Made by a program: the position numbers and the translations under genes
The notes under the pieces: generated by a model
Database searches by the model: none
Seen by the model: only the letters and a program-made list of their open reading frames with translations
Told to the model about the DNA's origin: nothing
Shown: in pieces, positions 1 to 12,935 of the stretch
How positions within the stretch are numbered: position 1 is the stretch's first letter
Layout: each line of letters begins with the position of its first letter
Assembly (NCBI RefSeq): GCF_006538165.1
Contig: NZ_BDLU01000048.1
Span: forward strand, 1 to 51,225
Length of the DNA stretch: 51,225 bases
Reading direction: 5' to 3'
Origin: Komagataeibacter diospyri
GTDB lineage: Bacteria > Pseudomonadota > Alphaproteobacteria > Acetobacterales > Acetobacteraceae

Positions 1-348
1 AACCATAAAACAGGATAAACCCGCATACAGCTTCAAAACACTCAACGCATATTCCTAAAAAGATACGCAAAGCTACCTAGACCAGTCTCACCCAGTCCAG
101 ACCGCCAATCATTACCCCCTAAAGAGCAACAATCGCGCCGCCAGCATATCCCTTCCAGATACTCTCTCTATTCTCTTGTCAAAGATCCCGCCGGAGCAGC
201 ATCGCCGTCCGGTGAAGGGGCTTTTACGGATATTAGCCCCCCCTGTCAACGCCACACCAAAAACACATGAAACACACAGAAATCAGCCAATAAACATCAA
301 AAACGTTCACTAAACGCACCAAAAAAAATGCGCTAAAATGAAAAATAT
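1..348. other. intergenic, no gene seen
   Basis: AT-richer stretch downstream of clpB. I see no convincing coding frame, RNA gene or repeat in it on either strand. Confidence 0.5.
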
Positions 349-351
349 ATG

Positions 352-377
352 AAAAAAGGAGGGGCAAGCCCCTCCTT
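352..377 (-). terminator. rho-independent terminator of clpB
   Basis: A perfect 10-bp inverted repeat (AAGGAGGGGC at 356-365 and GCCCCTCCTT at 368-377) lies about 30 bases past the clpB stop. Read on the minus strand it is followed by a run of six T (352-357). Confidence 0.85.
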
Positions 378-405
378 TCCTCAGATCCGGCATGGCGTGC
401 CGATA

Positions 406-3009
<2,604 letters not shown>

Positions 3010-3345
3010 CTATTCCCTCGTCCCTTTGAATCAGGCGACATAACAGATTGTGCCTTTGCGCCGTCCCTCAACAGGCAACGGCAAGGCGCTGGATTCCAGA
3101 TGGGATCAACTGGATGTTATTACAAGATATCGGGTGTGGATTTCCTTCCCCTGTTTCCTGTTATGGCGCACCGGGCAGACCGGATTTCCATGGGGATAGC
3201 TGACCATTGCCACCGGGTCTGCAACCTTGATCCATGTCAAGATTGCCGTGCCTTATCAACGTAACGGCCATTCACCCGGCGGCAACGCGGCCTGTAACCG
3301 ACAGGTTTTTCTTACCCGGTCAGAACAGGAAAGAAGACATCTGTT
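3010..3345. other. promoter region of clpB
   Basis: About 340 bases between clpB and the 3' end of the next minus-strand gene. It must hold the clpB promoter and the reductase terminator. No gene, clear terminator hairpin or unambiguous heat-shock promoter was recognised. Confidence 0.4.
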
Positions 3346-4410
3346 TTACTTGCCTTTTTTGGCGACGGTCGGGCCAAGCAACAGCAGGTCGGCAGCTGAA
3401 AGCCGGTCTGACGCGGTGCTGGCCTGATGCCAGAAGGGATAGAGCAGCGGCGGCGCGCTGGCGTCGTCAAGGCGACTGACTTCCTCAGCCGTCAGGCTCA
3501 GTTCAGCGGCCTTGAGGTTATCGATCAGCTGCGCCTCGGTCCGTGCGCCAATCACGATGGAAGTTACTGCCGGACGCTGCGCAACCCATGCCAATGCCAC
3601 CTGTGCCGCCGAGATGCCGCGTGATTCGGCAATGCTGACCAGCACCTCCACCACATCATACAGCTTCTCGATATCGTAAACGGGGGGTTCGCCCCAGTTC
3701 TCGATCTGGCGCGTGCCCTGTGGCTGGGGCTTGCCACGCCGGTATTTTCCCGACAGCAGGCCGCCTGCCATGGGACTCCAGACCTGCACGCCGATCCCCT
3801 GATCCACCGCCACGGGCAGGAGTTCGTATTCCGCGTCCCGTGCCTGCAAGGAATAATAGATCTGCTGTGACACTGGCGCGATCAGGCGATTACGTTCCGC
3901 CGTGGCCAGCGCCTTCATGATGTGCCACGCCGAGAAGTTGGAAACTCCCGCATACCGGATCTTGCCCGCACGGGTCAGGGTGTCCAGTGCCTCCAGCGTT
4001 TCATCCAGCGGGGTCTGGCCATCCCATTCATGCAGGTAATACAGATCGATATGGTCACGTCCCAGCCGCTTCAGGCTGGCCTCGCACGCGCTGACCAGAT
4101 GGTAGCGTGACAGGCCTGCGTCATTCGCCCCCTGACCCATGCGAAAACGGGCCTTTGTGGTCACCATGATGTCGTCACTGCGGCCCTTGAGCGCTGCGCC
4201 AAGAATTTCCTCCGACACGCCAGTAGAATAGATGTCGGCCGTGTCGAACATGTTGACCCCGGCATCAACGCACAGGTCGATCTGACGACGCGCACCGGCA
4301 AGGTCGGTATCACCCGTCTTGGCAAAGTCACCCTTGCCGCCAAATGTCATGGTGCCCAGCGTAAAGGCGGAAATCCGCAGGCCGGAACGGCCAAGCTGAC
4401 GGTATTGCAT
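3346..4410 (-). CDS. aldo/keto reductase
   Basis: NADPH-dependent oxidoreductase of the aldo/keto reductase superfamily, a cytoplasmic TIM barrel of normal length (354 aa). The signature GLRISAFTLGTMTFGG opens the barrel. The catalytic Asp and Tyr are in FDTADIYSTG, the Lys in TTKARF and the His in YYLHEWDG. The C-terminal cofactor loop (residues about 285-305, IVIGARTEAQL) is intact. The physiological substrate cannot be read from sequence; ketone or aldehyde reduction is expected. It stands alone, with a dispersed hairpin repeat just upstream of its start. Confidence 0.9.
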   Translation of the reverse strand: MQYRQLGRSGLRISAFTLGTMTFGGKGDFAKTGDTDLAGARRQIDLCVDAGVNMFDTADIYSTGVSEEILGAALKGRSDDIMVTTKARFRMGQGANDAGLSRYHLVSACEASLKRLGRDHIDLYYLHEWDGQTPLDETLEALDTLTRAGKIRYAGVSNFSAWHIMKALATAERNRLIAPVSQQIYYSLQARDAEYELLPVAVDQGIGVQVWSPMAGGLLSGKYRRGKPQPQGTRQIENWGEPPVYDIEKLYDVVEVLVSIAESRGISAAQVALAWVAQRPAVTSIVIGARTEAQLIDNLKAAELSLTAEEVSRLDDASAPPLLYPFWHQASTASDRLSAADLLLLGPTVAKKGK

Positions 4411-4473
4411 GTCTTTTCAATCCTTCTGCGTGAAGAGATCCGGAGACTGTCCGTGAAACATCGTGAAAACTGT

Positions 4474-4550
4474 AAAAAGTTTTTGGTGGAGCTTTTTTCA
4501 AAAAGCTTCAGAGAACGCCGTCTTCCTGAAAAAAGGCGGCGCCTCGAAAC
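4474..4550. repeat. dispersed two-hairpin repeat, copy A
   Basis: Contains AAGTTTTTGGTGGAGC, the inner palindrome GAGCTTTTTTCAAAAAGCTTC, and GAAAAAAGGCGGC. The same blocks recur at 13,757, 14,597, 37,290, 37,620 and 51,068. This is a full-length but degenerate copy between two minus-strand genes. Confidence 0.75.
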
Positions 4551-4603
4551 CCTCTATTTGCAAACAGTCTCCCAACAACGGGATTACGGCACAGGGGCAG
4601 ATA

Positions 4604-5296
4604 TCAGGCGGTATAGGTGACGTTCAGTTCACCCACACCGGCACAGGTGGCATGCAGCACATCGCCGCGCCGGACCGGCCCCACGCCCGATGGCGTACCG
4701 GTCATGATCAGGTCGCCGGGAGCCAGGGCGACAAAGCGGCTGAGGCTGGAGATAATTTCGGCCACGGACCAGATCATTTCCACCAGATCGCCCTTCTGTC
4801 GGGCTTCGCCATTCACGCTCAGCGTAATGGCGCCCCCTTCGGGGTGGCCACAGACCGATACGGGAATGATGGATGAAATGGGACAGGACTGATCAAACCC
4901 CTTGGCCAGTGACCATGGCCGCCCCGCCTTCTTGGCGGCTGCCTGCAGGTCGCGCCGGGTCATGTCCAGCCCCACGGCGTAGCCGTAGATATACGACAGC
5001 GCCTTTTCCACAGGAATGTTCTCTCCCTCACGTCCGATCGCGGCCACCAGTTCCACTTCATGATGCAGGTCGGACGTGCTGACGGGATACGGCAGCAGGC
5101 CGCCACCCGGTACCACCGCATCACCCGGCTTGGAAAAGAAGAAAGGTTCGGAACGTTCGGGATTGCTACCCATTTCGCGTGCATGGGCTGCATAATTCTG
5201 CCCCACGCACCATATCCGCCGGACAGGAAAGACACCCGTACGCCCCTCCACTGGCACAATGGGAAGGGTGTAAGGGGGAATCACGTAATCCGTCAC
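4604..5296 (-). CDS. fumarylacetoacetate hydrolase-family protein
   Basis: Metal-dependent C-C hydrolase or decarboxylase of the FAH family (230 aa), of the short fumarylpyruvate-hydrolase-like subgroup. Visible family motifs are IWCVGQNYAAHAREMG at residues 28-43, the metal-binding HHEVEL, GYAVGLDMTRRDLQ, KGFDQSCP and the C-terminal TGTPSGVGPVRRGD loop. The family cleaves 3-oxo-type acylpyruvates in aromatic-acid catabolism or acts as oxaloacetate decarboxylase; neighbours do not say which. It is a single gene, with the ilvC terminator between it and the upstream ilv operon. Confidence 0.88.
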   Translation of the reverse strand: MTDYVIPPYTLPIVPVEGRTGVFPVRRIWCVGQNYAAHAREMGSNPERSEPFFFSKPGDAVVPGGGLLPYPVSTSDLHHEVELVAAIGREGENIPVEKALSYIYGYAVGLDMTRRDLQAAAKKAGRPWSLAKGFDQSCPISSIIPVSVCGHPEGGAITLSVNGEARQKGDLVEMIWSVAEIISSLSRFVALAPGDLIMTGTPSGVGPVRRGDVLHATCAGVGELNVTYTA

Positions 5297-5393
5297 GGTA
5301 CGGTGCTCCTGCTATTCATATCCGGCGCGCATGGTGGCACCACGCCCCGGTCCGTGTCACGGCAAATGCGGACAACGGACGGAAAGCCGACAT

Positions 5394-5427
5394 AAAAAAA
5401 ACGCCAGCCGGGCTGTCCCGGCTGGCG
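5394..5427 (-). terminator. rho-independent terminator of ilvC
   Basis: Perfect 11-bp stem (CGCCAGCCGGG at 5402-5412 and CCCGGCTGGCG at 5417-5427) with a 4-base loop, followed on the minus strand by eight T. It ends the ilv operon. Confidence 0.95.
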
Positions 5428-5475
5428 CATGGAAAAAGGGGTGGCACGCCACCCCCGATCCCGGTCGTGCAATAA

Positions 5476-6513
<1,038 letters not shown>

Positions 6514-6547
6514 TTAAAAACGAATCGATCAGGTAAAAACGTGACCC

Positions 6548-7063
6548 TTACAGGATTGCCGCGCCGCGGGCGATGGCGGCGACACCCGTGCGCGACACCT
6601 CGGCCAGGCCAAGGGGACGCATAAGGTCGATAAAGGCATCGAGCTTGTCGGTCGCACCCGTCAGTTCGAAGATGAACGAGGTGGCCGAGGCATCAACAGG
6701 ATGGGCGCGGAAGGCCTGCGCGATGCGCAGGGCGTCAGCACGGCGTTCGCCACTGGCAATCACCTTGACCAGCGCCATTTCACGCGCGACGTGGGGGTCC
6801 GTCGCCGTCATGACCGACACCCGGTACACCGGCACCAGACGGTCCACCTGTGCGCGGATCTGTTCCAGCACGCGCGGGGTCGCGGTGGTGACGATATTGA
6901 TGCGCGACTGGCGGCCGGTTTCATCAACCGGGGCCACGGTCAGGCTTTCGATATTGTATCCACGACCGGAAAACAGGCCGATGACACGCGCCAGCGCGCC
7001 ACTTTCGTTTTCGACCTGAATGGAAATGACCGCGGAGACCGGGCTCTCCTGCTGCGTGGTCAT
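6548..7063 (-). CDS. ilvH: acetolactate synthase small (regulatory) subunit
   Basis: Regulatory subunit of acetohydroxyacid synthase; it binds valine through its ACT domain and activates the large subunit. The ACT domain is at the N terminus (VISIQVENESGALARVIGLF), followed by the ALS_ss C-terminal domain (ALVKVIASGERR and onward). I place the start at the internal ATG (MTTQQES), 171 aa, because AGGAAA lies 8-9 bases upstream. A start 15 codons earlier is open but lacks a ribosome site and adds a non-homologous MQPACRRLQQ stretch. It sits 92 bases after ilvI. Confidence 0.95.
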   Translation of the reverse strand: MTTQQESPVSAVISIQVENESGALARVIGLFSGRGYNIESLTVAPVDETGRQSRINIVTTATPRVLEQIRAQVDRLVPVYRVSVMTATDPHVAREMALVKVIASGERRADALRIAQAFRAHPVDASATSFIFELTGATDKLDAFIDLMRPLGLAEVSRTGVAAIARGAAIL

Positions 7064-7155
7064 GATGGTGTTTCCTGACTGCTGAAGACGCCGGCATGCA
7101 GGCTGCATGCCGGCAGGAAAGGACAGGGGCGCCCGGCGGGAAGCCGGGCGGGCGA

Positions 7156-8976
7156 TCAGACCAGCATACGGCCTTCGGCGCTGATCTCGTCATCCTGATC
7201 AGGACCGAGCAGCATCTGGTTATGCGCAGCCCCCGACGGGATCATGGGATAGCAGTTTTCATCCTGCGCAACACAGATATCGGCCACCACCGGACCCGGA
7301 TGGGCCAGCATTTCGGCAATCACGCCATCCAGTTCACCTACGCACGTCGCCCGCAGGCCGCGTCCGTGGAAGCTTTCCGCAAGCTTCACGAAGTCCGGCA
7401 GGGCCGCGCTGTAGCTTTCGGAATAGCGCGATTCATGCAGCAGTTCCTGCCACTGCCGCACCATGCCCATGTACTGGTTGTTCAGGATGAACACCTTAAC
7501 CGGCAGGCGGTACTGCGCGATGGTGGACAGTTCCTGAATGTTCATGAGCGTCGACGCCTCGCCCGCAATGTCGATCACCAGCGCGTCGGGATGCGCAATC
7601 TGTGCGCCAACGGCAGCCGGCAGACCATAACCCATGGTGCCCAGCCCGCCCGAGGTCAGCCAGCGGTTGGGTTTGTCAAAACCGAAATGCTGGGCCGCCC
7701 ACATCTGGTGCTGCCCCACCTCGGTCGAGACATAGGTATCGCGCGCCGTGGCGGTCGCCAGTTCGTGCAGACGACGGATGGCGTATTGCGGGCGGATGAT
7801 CGCACCGGGCGCCATATCCTGTGAAAAGCCGAGGCTGTCGATCTTGCGCCATTCATTGATCTGGTGCCACCACTGCGCAACATCGATCGGCTGGCGGGTG
7901 TTGGCGGGGGTGCAGTCCCACTCCTCCAGCATCATCTCGATCACGCGCCGCGCATCCCCCACTATGCCGACATCCACCTGCACGATCTTGTTGATCTGGC
8001 TGGGGTCGATATCCGCATGGATCTTGAACGAACCGGGGGAGAACGCGTCCAGCCGCCCGGTCACCCGGTCATCAAAGCGCGAGCCGAGCGCGATCAGCAC
8101 GTCACAGTCATGGGTGGCCATGTTGGCTTCGTACGTGCCGTGCATGCCCAGCATGCCAAGAAAGCGGCGGTCACCCGCAGACATCGCCCCCAGCCCCATG
8201 AGCGTGGACGTGCAGGGGAACCCCGTCTTTTCCACCAGCCTGCGCAGCGCCGTGGAGGCCTCCGGCCCGGCATTGATGACGCCGCCACCGGTATAGAACA
8301 GCGGGCGGCGCGCGCCCTTCATGGCGGCCACGGCACGCGCGATCACGTCGCGCCCCGGCTCAGTCTGCGGGTGATAGGACGGATGGGGCACGCGCGGCGC
8401 GTCACTGTAGGGCGCGGGACCGACCATGATGTTCTTGGGCAGGTCAACCAGCACCGGACCGGGACGGCCGCTGCGCGCGATATGGAAGGCTTCGTGCACG
8501 CACGGGGCCACGTCCTCGGGACGGCGGACAAGGTAGTTGTACTTGGTGGCCGGACGGGTAATGCCGGTGGTGTCCGCTTCCTGGAATGCATCGGTGCCGA
8601 TCAGCGGCACGCCCACCTGACCGGAAAAACACACCACCGGGATCGAATCCAGCATGGCGTCCAGCAGGCCGGTCACGGTGTTGGTCGCCCCGGGACCGCT
8701 GGTGACCAGCACCACACCCACCTTGCCGGTGGAGCGGGCATAGGCCTCGGCTGCGTGCACGGCCGCCTGTTCATGGCGAACCAGCACATGGCGAATCGCG
8801 TTCTGGCGGAAAATGGCATCATAGATCGGCAGGACCGCGCCGCCGGGATAGCCGAAAATGACTTCGACCCCCTGCTCGACCAATACGCGCAGAAGTACTT
8901 CCGCACCGCTAAGCACGGCCGTATCCGTGCCAGCGGTCTGAGGCTTCCGGTCTGTCTGGTGCGATGCTGCGTTCAT
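7156..8976 (-). CDS. ilvI: acetolactate synthase large (catalytic) subunit
   Basis: Thiamine-diphosphate- and FAD-dependent synthase making acetolactate from two pyruvates (606 aa). The N-terminal PYR domain carries the catalytic Glu in VRHEQAAVHAAEAYAR. The FAD-binding middle domain follows, then the PP domain with the ThDP/Mg motif GEASTLMNIQELS, with Glu in place of the textbook Asp as usual in Alphaproteobacteria, and ILNNQYMGMVRQWQ. The ribosome site GAAGGAGC precedes the start. It lies 72 bases behind miaA and is probably cotranscribed with ilvH and ilvC. Confidence 0.97.
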   Translation of the reverse strand: MNAASHQTDRKPQTAGTDTAVLSGAEVLLRVLVEQGVEVIFGYPGGAVLPIYDAIFRQNAIRHVLVRHEQAAVHAAEAYARSTGKVGVVLVTSGPGATNTVTGLLDAMLDSIPVVCFSGQVGVPLIGTDAFQEADTTGITRPATKYNYLVRRPEDVAPCVHEAFHIARSGRPGPVLVDLPKNIMVGPAPYSDAPRVPHPSYHPQTEPGRDVIARAVAAMKGARRPLFYTGGGVINAGPEASTALRRLVEKTGFPCTSTLMGLGAMSAGDRRFLGMLGMHGTYEANMATHDCDVLIALGSRFDDRVTGRLDAFSPGSFKIHADIDPSQINKIVQVDVGIVGDARRVIEMMLEEWDCTPANTRQPIDVAQWWHQINEWRKIDSLGFSQDMAPGAIIRPQYAIRRLHELATATARDTYVSTEVGQHQMWAAQHFGFDKPNRWLTSGGLGTMGYGLPAAVGAQIAHPDALVIDIAGEASTLMNIQELSTIAQYRLPVKVFILNNQYMGMVRQWQELLHESRYSESYSAALPDFVKLAESFHGRGLRATCVGELDGVIAEMLAHPGPVVADICVAQDENCYPMIPSGAAHNQMLLGPDQDDEISAEGRMLV

Positions 8977-9037
8977 GTTCCTGCTCCTTCGCCCAAAGCC
9001 GCCGGAACAATCCGGCCAGCCGTCGGAGGCGAAATCC

Positions 9038-9120
9038 CGGGGCCGGGTTTACGGAAACCCTTGCCCCGCGTCAATGCGGTTAATAACAAAAGAAATGATT
9101 TTATTGCCCCATCTTTCCAT
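9038..9120 (-). promoter_or_regulatory. possible ilv leader: short Ile/Val frame plus hairpin at the miaA stop
   Basis: On the minus strand a bipartite hairpin (CGGGGC 9038-9043 with GCCCCG 9063-9068; GGGTTT 9045-9050 with AAACCC 9055-9060) spans the miaA stop, about 62 bases before ilvI. The last 23 codons of miaA start with ATG at 9120 and read NKIISFVINRI, with five branched-chain codons. No T-run follows the hairpin, so it is not an intrinsic terminator. A regulatory role is only inferred. Confidence 0.3.
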
Positions 9121-10053
9121 TTGTTGCGCGACTTCGCATTTTTCAAACCGTTTTTCATATAAAAATGTGTCCACCTCCGCCGCCAGTGCATGATGGGCAA
9201 ACCATGTCGCCTGTCGTTTTGTGTATTGCCCGGTCAGGCGGATGGCCTGCTGCACGGCGGTGTCCACATCCATTTCACCCCGCAGCACGGCGGCCAGTTC
9301 CGGCACACCATGGGCGCGCATGGCAGGCAGGCCAGACGGCAGGTCCTGCGCCAGCAGGCGGGCGACCTCATCCATCGCGCCAAGATCGAGCATTGCATGG
9401 AACCTGTCGGCGATGGCTGCACGCAGCACATCGCGTGGGGGGTGCAGGCGTATGGCGACAAAACGCGCGGGCAGCGGGGGCAGCACGGCTTCACGCTGCC
9501 ACCATGCCAGCCCATGGCCGGTGGCCTCACGCACTTCCCATGCCCGCGCGATGCGCTGGCCATCGGTCGGGCGCAGGGTCGCGGCGGTTTCGGGGTCTCG
9601 ATGACGTAACATGTCATGCACCGCCGCAGGCCCAAGGCGATCGACCATGTCGCGTGCCTGCTTACGGATCGCGTCCGGCGGCTGGGGGATATCCGCCAGC
9701 CCATCGGTCAACGCGCGGAAATACATACCCGTGCCGCCACAGAAAACCGGCACACGGCCCGCATCCCATGCATTCTGGGCGGCAGCGATGGCCTGCGTGC
9801 GCCACCATGCCACACTGCCCGTTTCCGCTGCGGACAGCATGCCATACAGCGCATGGGGCACGCAGGCTTCATCGGCGGCATCGGGGCGGGCTGTCAGAAT
9901 ACGCAGGTCACGGTATACCTGCATAGAATCGGTATTGATGATGGTACCGTTCACCTGTCGTGCAAGCATCAGCGCAAGTGCAGACTTGCCCGAACAGGTC
10001 GGACCCGCCACGATCACCGCCACGCGCGCCTGCCCGGCAGGGGGGCGTGTCAT
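9049..10053 (-). CDS. miaA: tRNA dimethylallyltransferase
   Basis: Transfers a dimethylallyl group to A37 of tRNAs that read UNN codons (cytoplasmic, P-loop fold, 334 aa). The P-loop GPTCSGKS is at residues 16-23. The conserved INTDSMQVYRDL, GGTGMYFRAL and the C-terminal TGQYTKRQATWF signature are all present. The tail after TWF is about 50 residues and unusually AT-rich. It is divergent from serB, with only 30 bases between the starts. Downstream it runs into ilvI, so it probably leads the ilv operon. Confidence 0.95.
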   Translation of the reverse strand: MTRPPAGQARVAVIVAGPTCSGKSALALMLARQVNGTIINTDSMQVYRDLRILTARPDAADEACVPHALYGMLSAAETGSVAWWRTQAIAAAQNAWDAGRVPVFCGGTGMYFRALTDGLADIPQPPDAIRKQARDMVDRLGPAAVHDMLRHRDPETAATLRPTDGQRIARAWEVREATGHGLAWWQREAVLPPLPARFVAIRLHPPRDVLRAAIADRFHAMLDLGAMDEVARLLAQDLPSGLPAMRAHGVPELAAVLRGEMDVDTAVQQAIRLTGQYTKRQATWFAHHALAAEVDTFLYEKRFEKCEVAQQMERWGNKIISFVINRIDAGQGFP

Positions 10054-10083
10054 TGTCTCTCACCTGTCATATACCCGGACCCC

Positions 10084-10992
10084 ATGGCTGATTCCTCTTC
10101 TTTTTCCCATATCCTTGTACTGGTGGCCAACCGTGGCGCCACATCCCTCACGCCCGTCGACATCCAGACCGCGCGTGATCTGGTGCGCGGCGATGTTCCC
10201 GTCACCCTGTCGGCAGGGGAAGCGGTCGAAATCGCGTGCAACGCCCCCGCGACATGGGAACAGCCGGATATCGGGGCCGTGCGGGAGGTATTTGCCGGGC
10301 GCGCGATGGACGTGCTGGTAACGCCACACGCCAACCGCCGCAAGCACCTGCTGGTGGCCGACATGGACAGCACCATTGTCAGTTGCGAAACGCTGGATGA
10401 CATCGCGGCCCATGCCGGGATCGGGGAAAAGATCGCTGACATCACCAGGCGGTCCATGAATGGGGAAATCGAATTCGAATCCGCGCTGCGCGAACGCGTC
10501 GCCCTGCTGCGCGGCCTGCCTGTCAGCCTGCTGAAACGGGCATGGCAGAACGTGAAGCTCAATACCGGCGCGGTGGAACTGGTGCGCACCATGCGGGCAA
10601 ACGGCGCGCGCACGGCACTGGTGTCGGGCGGGTTCACGTTCTTTACCAGCCGGGTGGCGGCCCTGTGCGGCTTTGACGAAAACCACGCCAATACCCTGCT
10701 GGATGCAGACGGCCACCTGACGGGCACGGTAGGGCAACCCATCCTCGGGCCGGATGCAAAGCTTGCGCACCTGCGCCGTCTGGTGGCGGCAGGTGGACTG
10801 GATATGAATGATGCCATGGCAACAGGCGATGGGGCGAACGACCTTGCCATGCTGCGTGTGGCCGGCGCCGGCATCGCCTTTCATGCCAAGCCTGCCGTGC
10901 GGCGGGAAATCACCAGCCAGGTCAATCACACCACCCTGCGTACCCTGCTGTTTGCACAGGGTTACCGGGCAGAGGAATTTGTCACGGCGTAG
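10084..10992 (+). CDS. serB: phosphoserine phosphatase
   Basis: Last step of serine synthesis: dephosphorylates L-3-phosphoserine (HAD superfamily, cytoplasmic, 302 aa). An N-terminal regulatory domain of about 85 residues precedes the catalytic motif DMDST at 93-97, which holds the nucleophile Asp93 and Asp95. Motif II (VSGGFTFF) and motif III (ATGDGANDLAML) follow. I start at MADSSSFSHI; a longer frame extends upstream but would run through the divergent miaA start. The last 11 bases overlap the convergent transporter gene. Confidence 0.95.
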   Translation: MADSSSFSHILVLVANRGATSLTPVDIQTARDLVRGDVPVTLSAGEAVEIACNAPATWEQPDIGAVREVFAGRAMDVLVTPHANRRKHLLVADMDSTIVSCETLDDIAAHAGIGEKIADITRRSMNGEIEFESALRERVALLRGLPVSLLKRAWQNVKLNTGAVELVRTMRANGARTALVSGGFTFFTSRVAALCGFDENHANTLLDADGHLTGTVGQPILGPDAKLAHLRRLVAAGGLDMNDAMATGDGANDLAMLRVAGAGIAFHAKPAVRREITSQVNHTTLRTLLFAQGYRAEEFVTA

Positions 10993-11941
10993 GGACATTC
11001 CCACTGGCGGCCGTGCCCGGGGGCTGGGTGCGGCTGTCCTGCGCCTCGATAAAGACACGGGTTACTTCAGGGTAGGCCTGCTTGATCTGGTGCTCCAGCG
11101 CGCTGACCACGATTTCCACCTGCCCCGCCGTCATGTCGTTGCGGAAATCGAGGCTTATGACCACCAGCACGTCCCGCGGACCGAAATGCAGGGAACGGAT
11201 TTCGTTCAGCCGTTCCACCCCGCTGGCCGCCAGCGCCATGCGGCGTAATGCCGCCAGCACCTCGGGCGCCACACCTTCGCCAGTCAGCAGGGACTGGGAT
11301 TCCCGCGCAAGGAAGGTCGCCGTCACCGCAAGAATGCAGGCGATGATGATGGAGGCCACCCCGTCAAGTACCGGCATGTCCAGCCATTCGGCAAGAACAT
11401 TGCCCAGAAGGGCCACGCCAAGGCCGCTGAGTGCTGCCGTATCCTCGAACAGGACGGTAAACACGGTGGGATCCTTGCTCATCTGCACGGCCTCGACCCA
11501 GCCACGGCGGCCCTTGCCTTCCTTGCGGAAGGCCCGCAGCGCCATAAGCCAGACCGACCCTTCGAACACGATACTGGCCAGCAGCACGACATAATTGACC
11601 AGCACATGCGCCACGGGCTGTGGATGGATGATGTGGATGATCCCTTCATACAGGGACACACCGGCCCCCAGCCCGAAAATCAGCAGCGCCACCACGAAGG
11701 TCCAGAAATACAGTTCCAGTCCGAAACCGAACGGATGCATGGCCGTGGCGGGCCGCGTCGCGCGTCGCATGCCAACCAGCAGCAGTCCCTGGTTGCCGGT
11801 ATCGATCAGGGAATGGATGGCCTCGCTCAGCATGGAGGCGCTGCCGGTCATGAAAGCGGCTGCGAATTTGGTCGCCGCCACCAGCAGGTTACCGCCAAGG
11901 GCGGCGAAGATGACTGTTCGGGAAGATGAGGAATGCGCCAT
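10982..11941 (-). CDS. cation diffusion facilitator, ZnT9/SLC30A9-like
   Basis: Inner-membrane CDF-family transporter (319 aa), expected to exchange divalent metal for protons. The first metal site is recognisable in SEAIHSLIDTGNQ (His and Asp, membrane helix 2). In helix 5 the usual His-Asp pair is replaced by Glu-Asp (LFEDTAALSG), as in the SLC30A9 subgroup. Six hydrophobic stretches lie between residues 10 and 220, followed by a cytoplasmic domain of about 80 residues. The metal specificity is unknown. Convergent with serB, overlapping by 11 bases. Confidence 0.88.
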   Translation of the reverse strand: MAHSSSSRTVIFAALGGNLLVAATKFAAAFMTGSASMLSEAIHSLIDTGNQGLLLVGMRRATRPATAMHPFGFGLELYFWTFVVALLIFGLGAGVSLYEGIIHIIHPQPVAHVLVNYVVLLASIVFEGSVWLMALRAFRKEGKGRRGWVEAVQMSKDPTVFTVLFEDTAALSGLGVALLGNVLAEWLDMPVLDGVASIIIACILAVTATFLARESQSLLTGEGVAPEVLAALRRMALAASGVERLNEIRSLHFGPRDVLVVISLDFRNDMTAGQVEIVVSALEHQIKQAYPEVTRVFIEAQDSRTQPPGTAASGNVPTP

Positions 11942-12083
11942 TGATTTTTCAATATGAAGTACGGCTGCATCCTATCGCGCCGCCATGGCTTTTAACAGGG
12001 CGCACGATCAGGCCATACCGGTTGCGGGTGCGGGCCTGCCTGTCCTATGGTCTGGGGCCAATGCCCACGGAGTACGTATCCTG

Positions 12084-12935
12084 ATGCGCACCACTGTCAT
12101 CCAGATGGCGCCCGGCGCATCCGCGCCTGAAAATATCGAACATGCCCGCGCACTGATTACCGCCGCCATCAGCGCGGACAAACCTGACCTGGTCATGCTG
12201 CCTGAAATGTGGAGCTGCCTTGGCGGAACACGGGACATGAAATTCGCGGCAGCCGAGACCCTGCCCACCCCTGATGGCACGGAGGAGGCAGGGCCGCTGT
12301 ACCGGTTCCTGTCCGGCATTGCGCGCGAACATGGCGTGATCATCCATGGCGGGTCCATCGGGGAACGGCATGGCGACAGACTGTTCAATACCGCGCTGCT
12401 GTTTGATGCAAAGGGACGTGAACGCGCGCGCTATCGCAAAATCCACCTGTTTGACGTCACAACCCCCGGTGGTGAAGGCTACCGCGAAAGTGATACGTAC
12501 GAACCCGGGTCGGACATCGTGACCGCGCCGCTTTCCGCTGACCTCACGGCCGGACTGGCCATCTGCTACGACATCCGCTTCCCCGCGCTGTTCCATGCGC
12601 TGCGGGCGCGGGGGGCAAACGTGCTGCTGGTGCCTGCCGCCTTTACGGTGGAAACGGGACTGGCGCATTGGGAAACGCTGCTGCGTGCCCGCGCGATCGA
12701 GACACAGTGCTGGATGGTCGCCTGCGGCACCACTGGCACCCATACGGATGAAAACGGCCAGAAGCGTCGCACATACGGCCATTCCATGATTATCGATCCG
12801 TGGGGTACCATCGTGGCCCAGGTCTCGGACGGACCGGGCTGGAGCACGGCGCGCCTTGAGCGCACGGTGACCGACAGCATCCGTGAACGCATGCCGGTCA
12901 TGGCGCATCACCGCCTGTCCATCCACACCCCATGA
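12084..12935 (+). CDS. nitrilase-superfamily amidohydrolase (Nit1-like)
   Basis: Carbon-nitrogen hydrolase of 283 aa with the complete catalytic triad: Glu41 in LPEMWS, Lys119 in YRKIHLFD and Cys161 in ICYDIRFP. The motif set matches the Nit1/Nit2 branch, in which deaminated glutathione or omega-amides are the known substrates. I use the internal ATG giving [10 protein letters not shown]; the frame is open upstream but the extra residues do not resemble the family. The stop overlaps the nadK start (ATGA), so the two are translationally coupled. Confidence 0.92.
   Translation: MRTTVIQMAPGASAPENIEHARALITAAISADKPDLVMLPEMWSCLGGTRDMKFAAAETLPTPDGTEEAGPLYRFLSGIAREHGVIIHGGSIGERHGDRLFNTALLFDAKGRERARYRKIHLFDVTTPGGEGYRESDTYEPGSDIVTAPLSADLTAGLAICYDIRFPALFHALRARGANVLLVPAAFTVETGLAHWETLLRARAIETQCWMVACGTTGTHTDENGQKRRTYGHSMIIDPWGTIVAQVSDGPGWSTARLERTVTDSIRERMPVMAHHRLSIHTP

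Noticed and set aside
3010..3345. Heat-shock (RpoH) promoter before clpB
   Set aside because: No pair of boxes with proper spacing could be chosen with confidence.
7064..7108. Longer start for ilvH
   Set aside because: The extra 15 codons lack a ribosome site and do not resemble the family; the internal ATG has AGGAAA in the right place.
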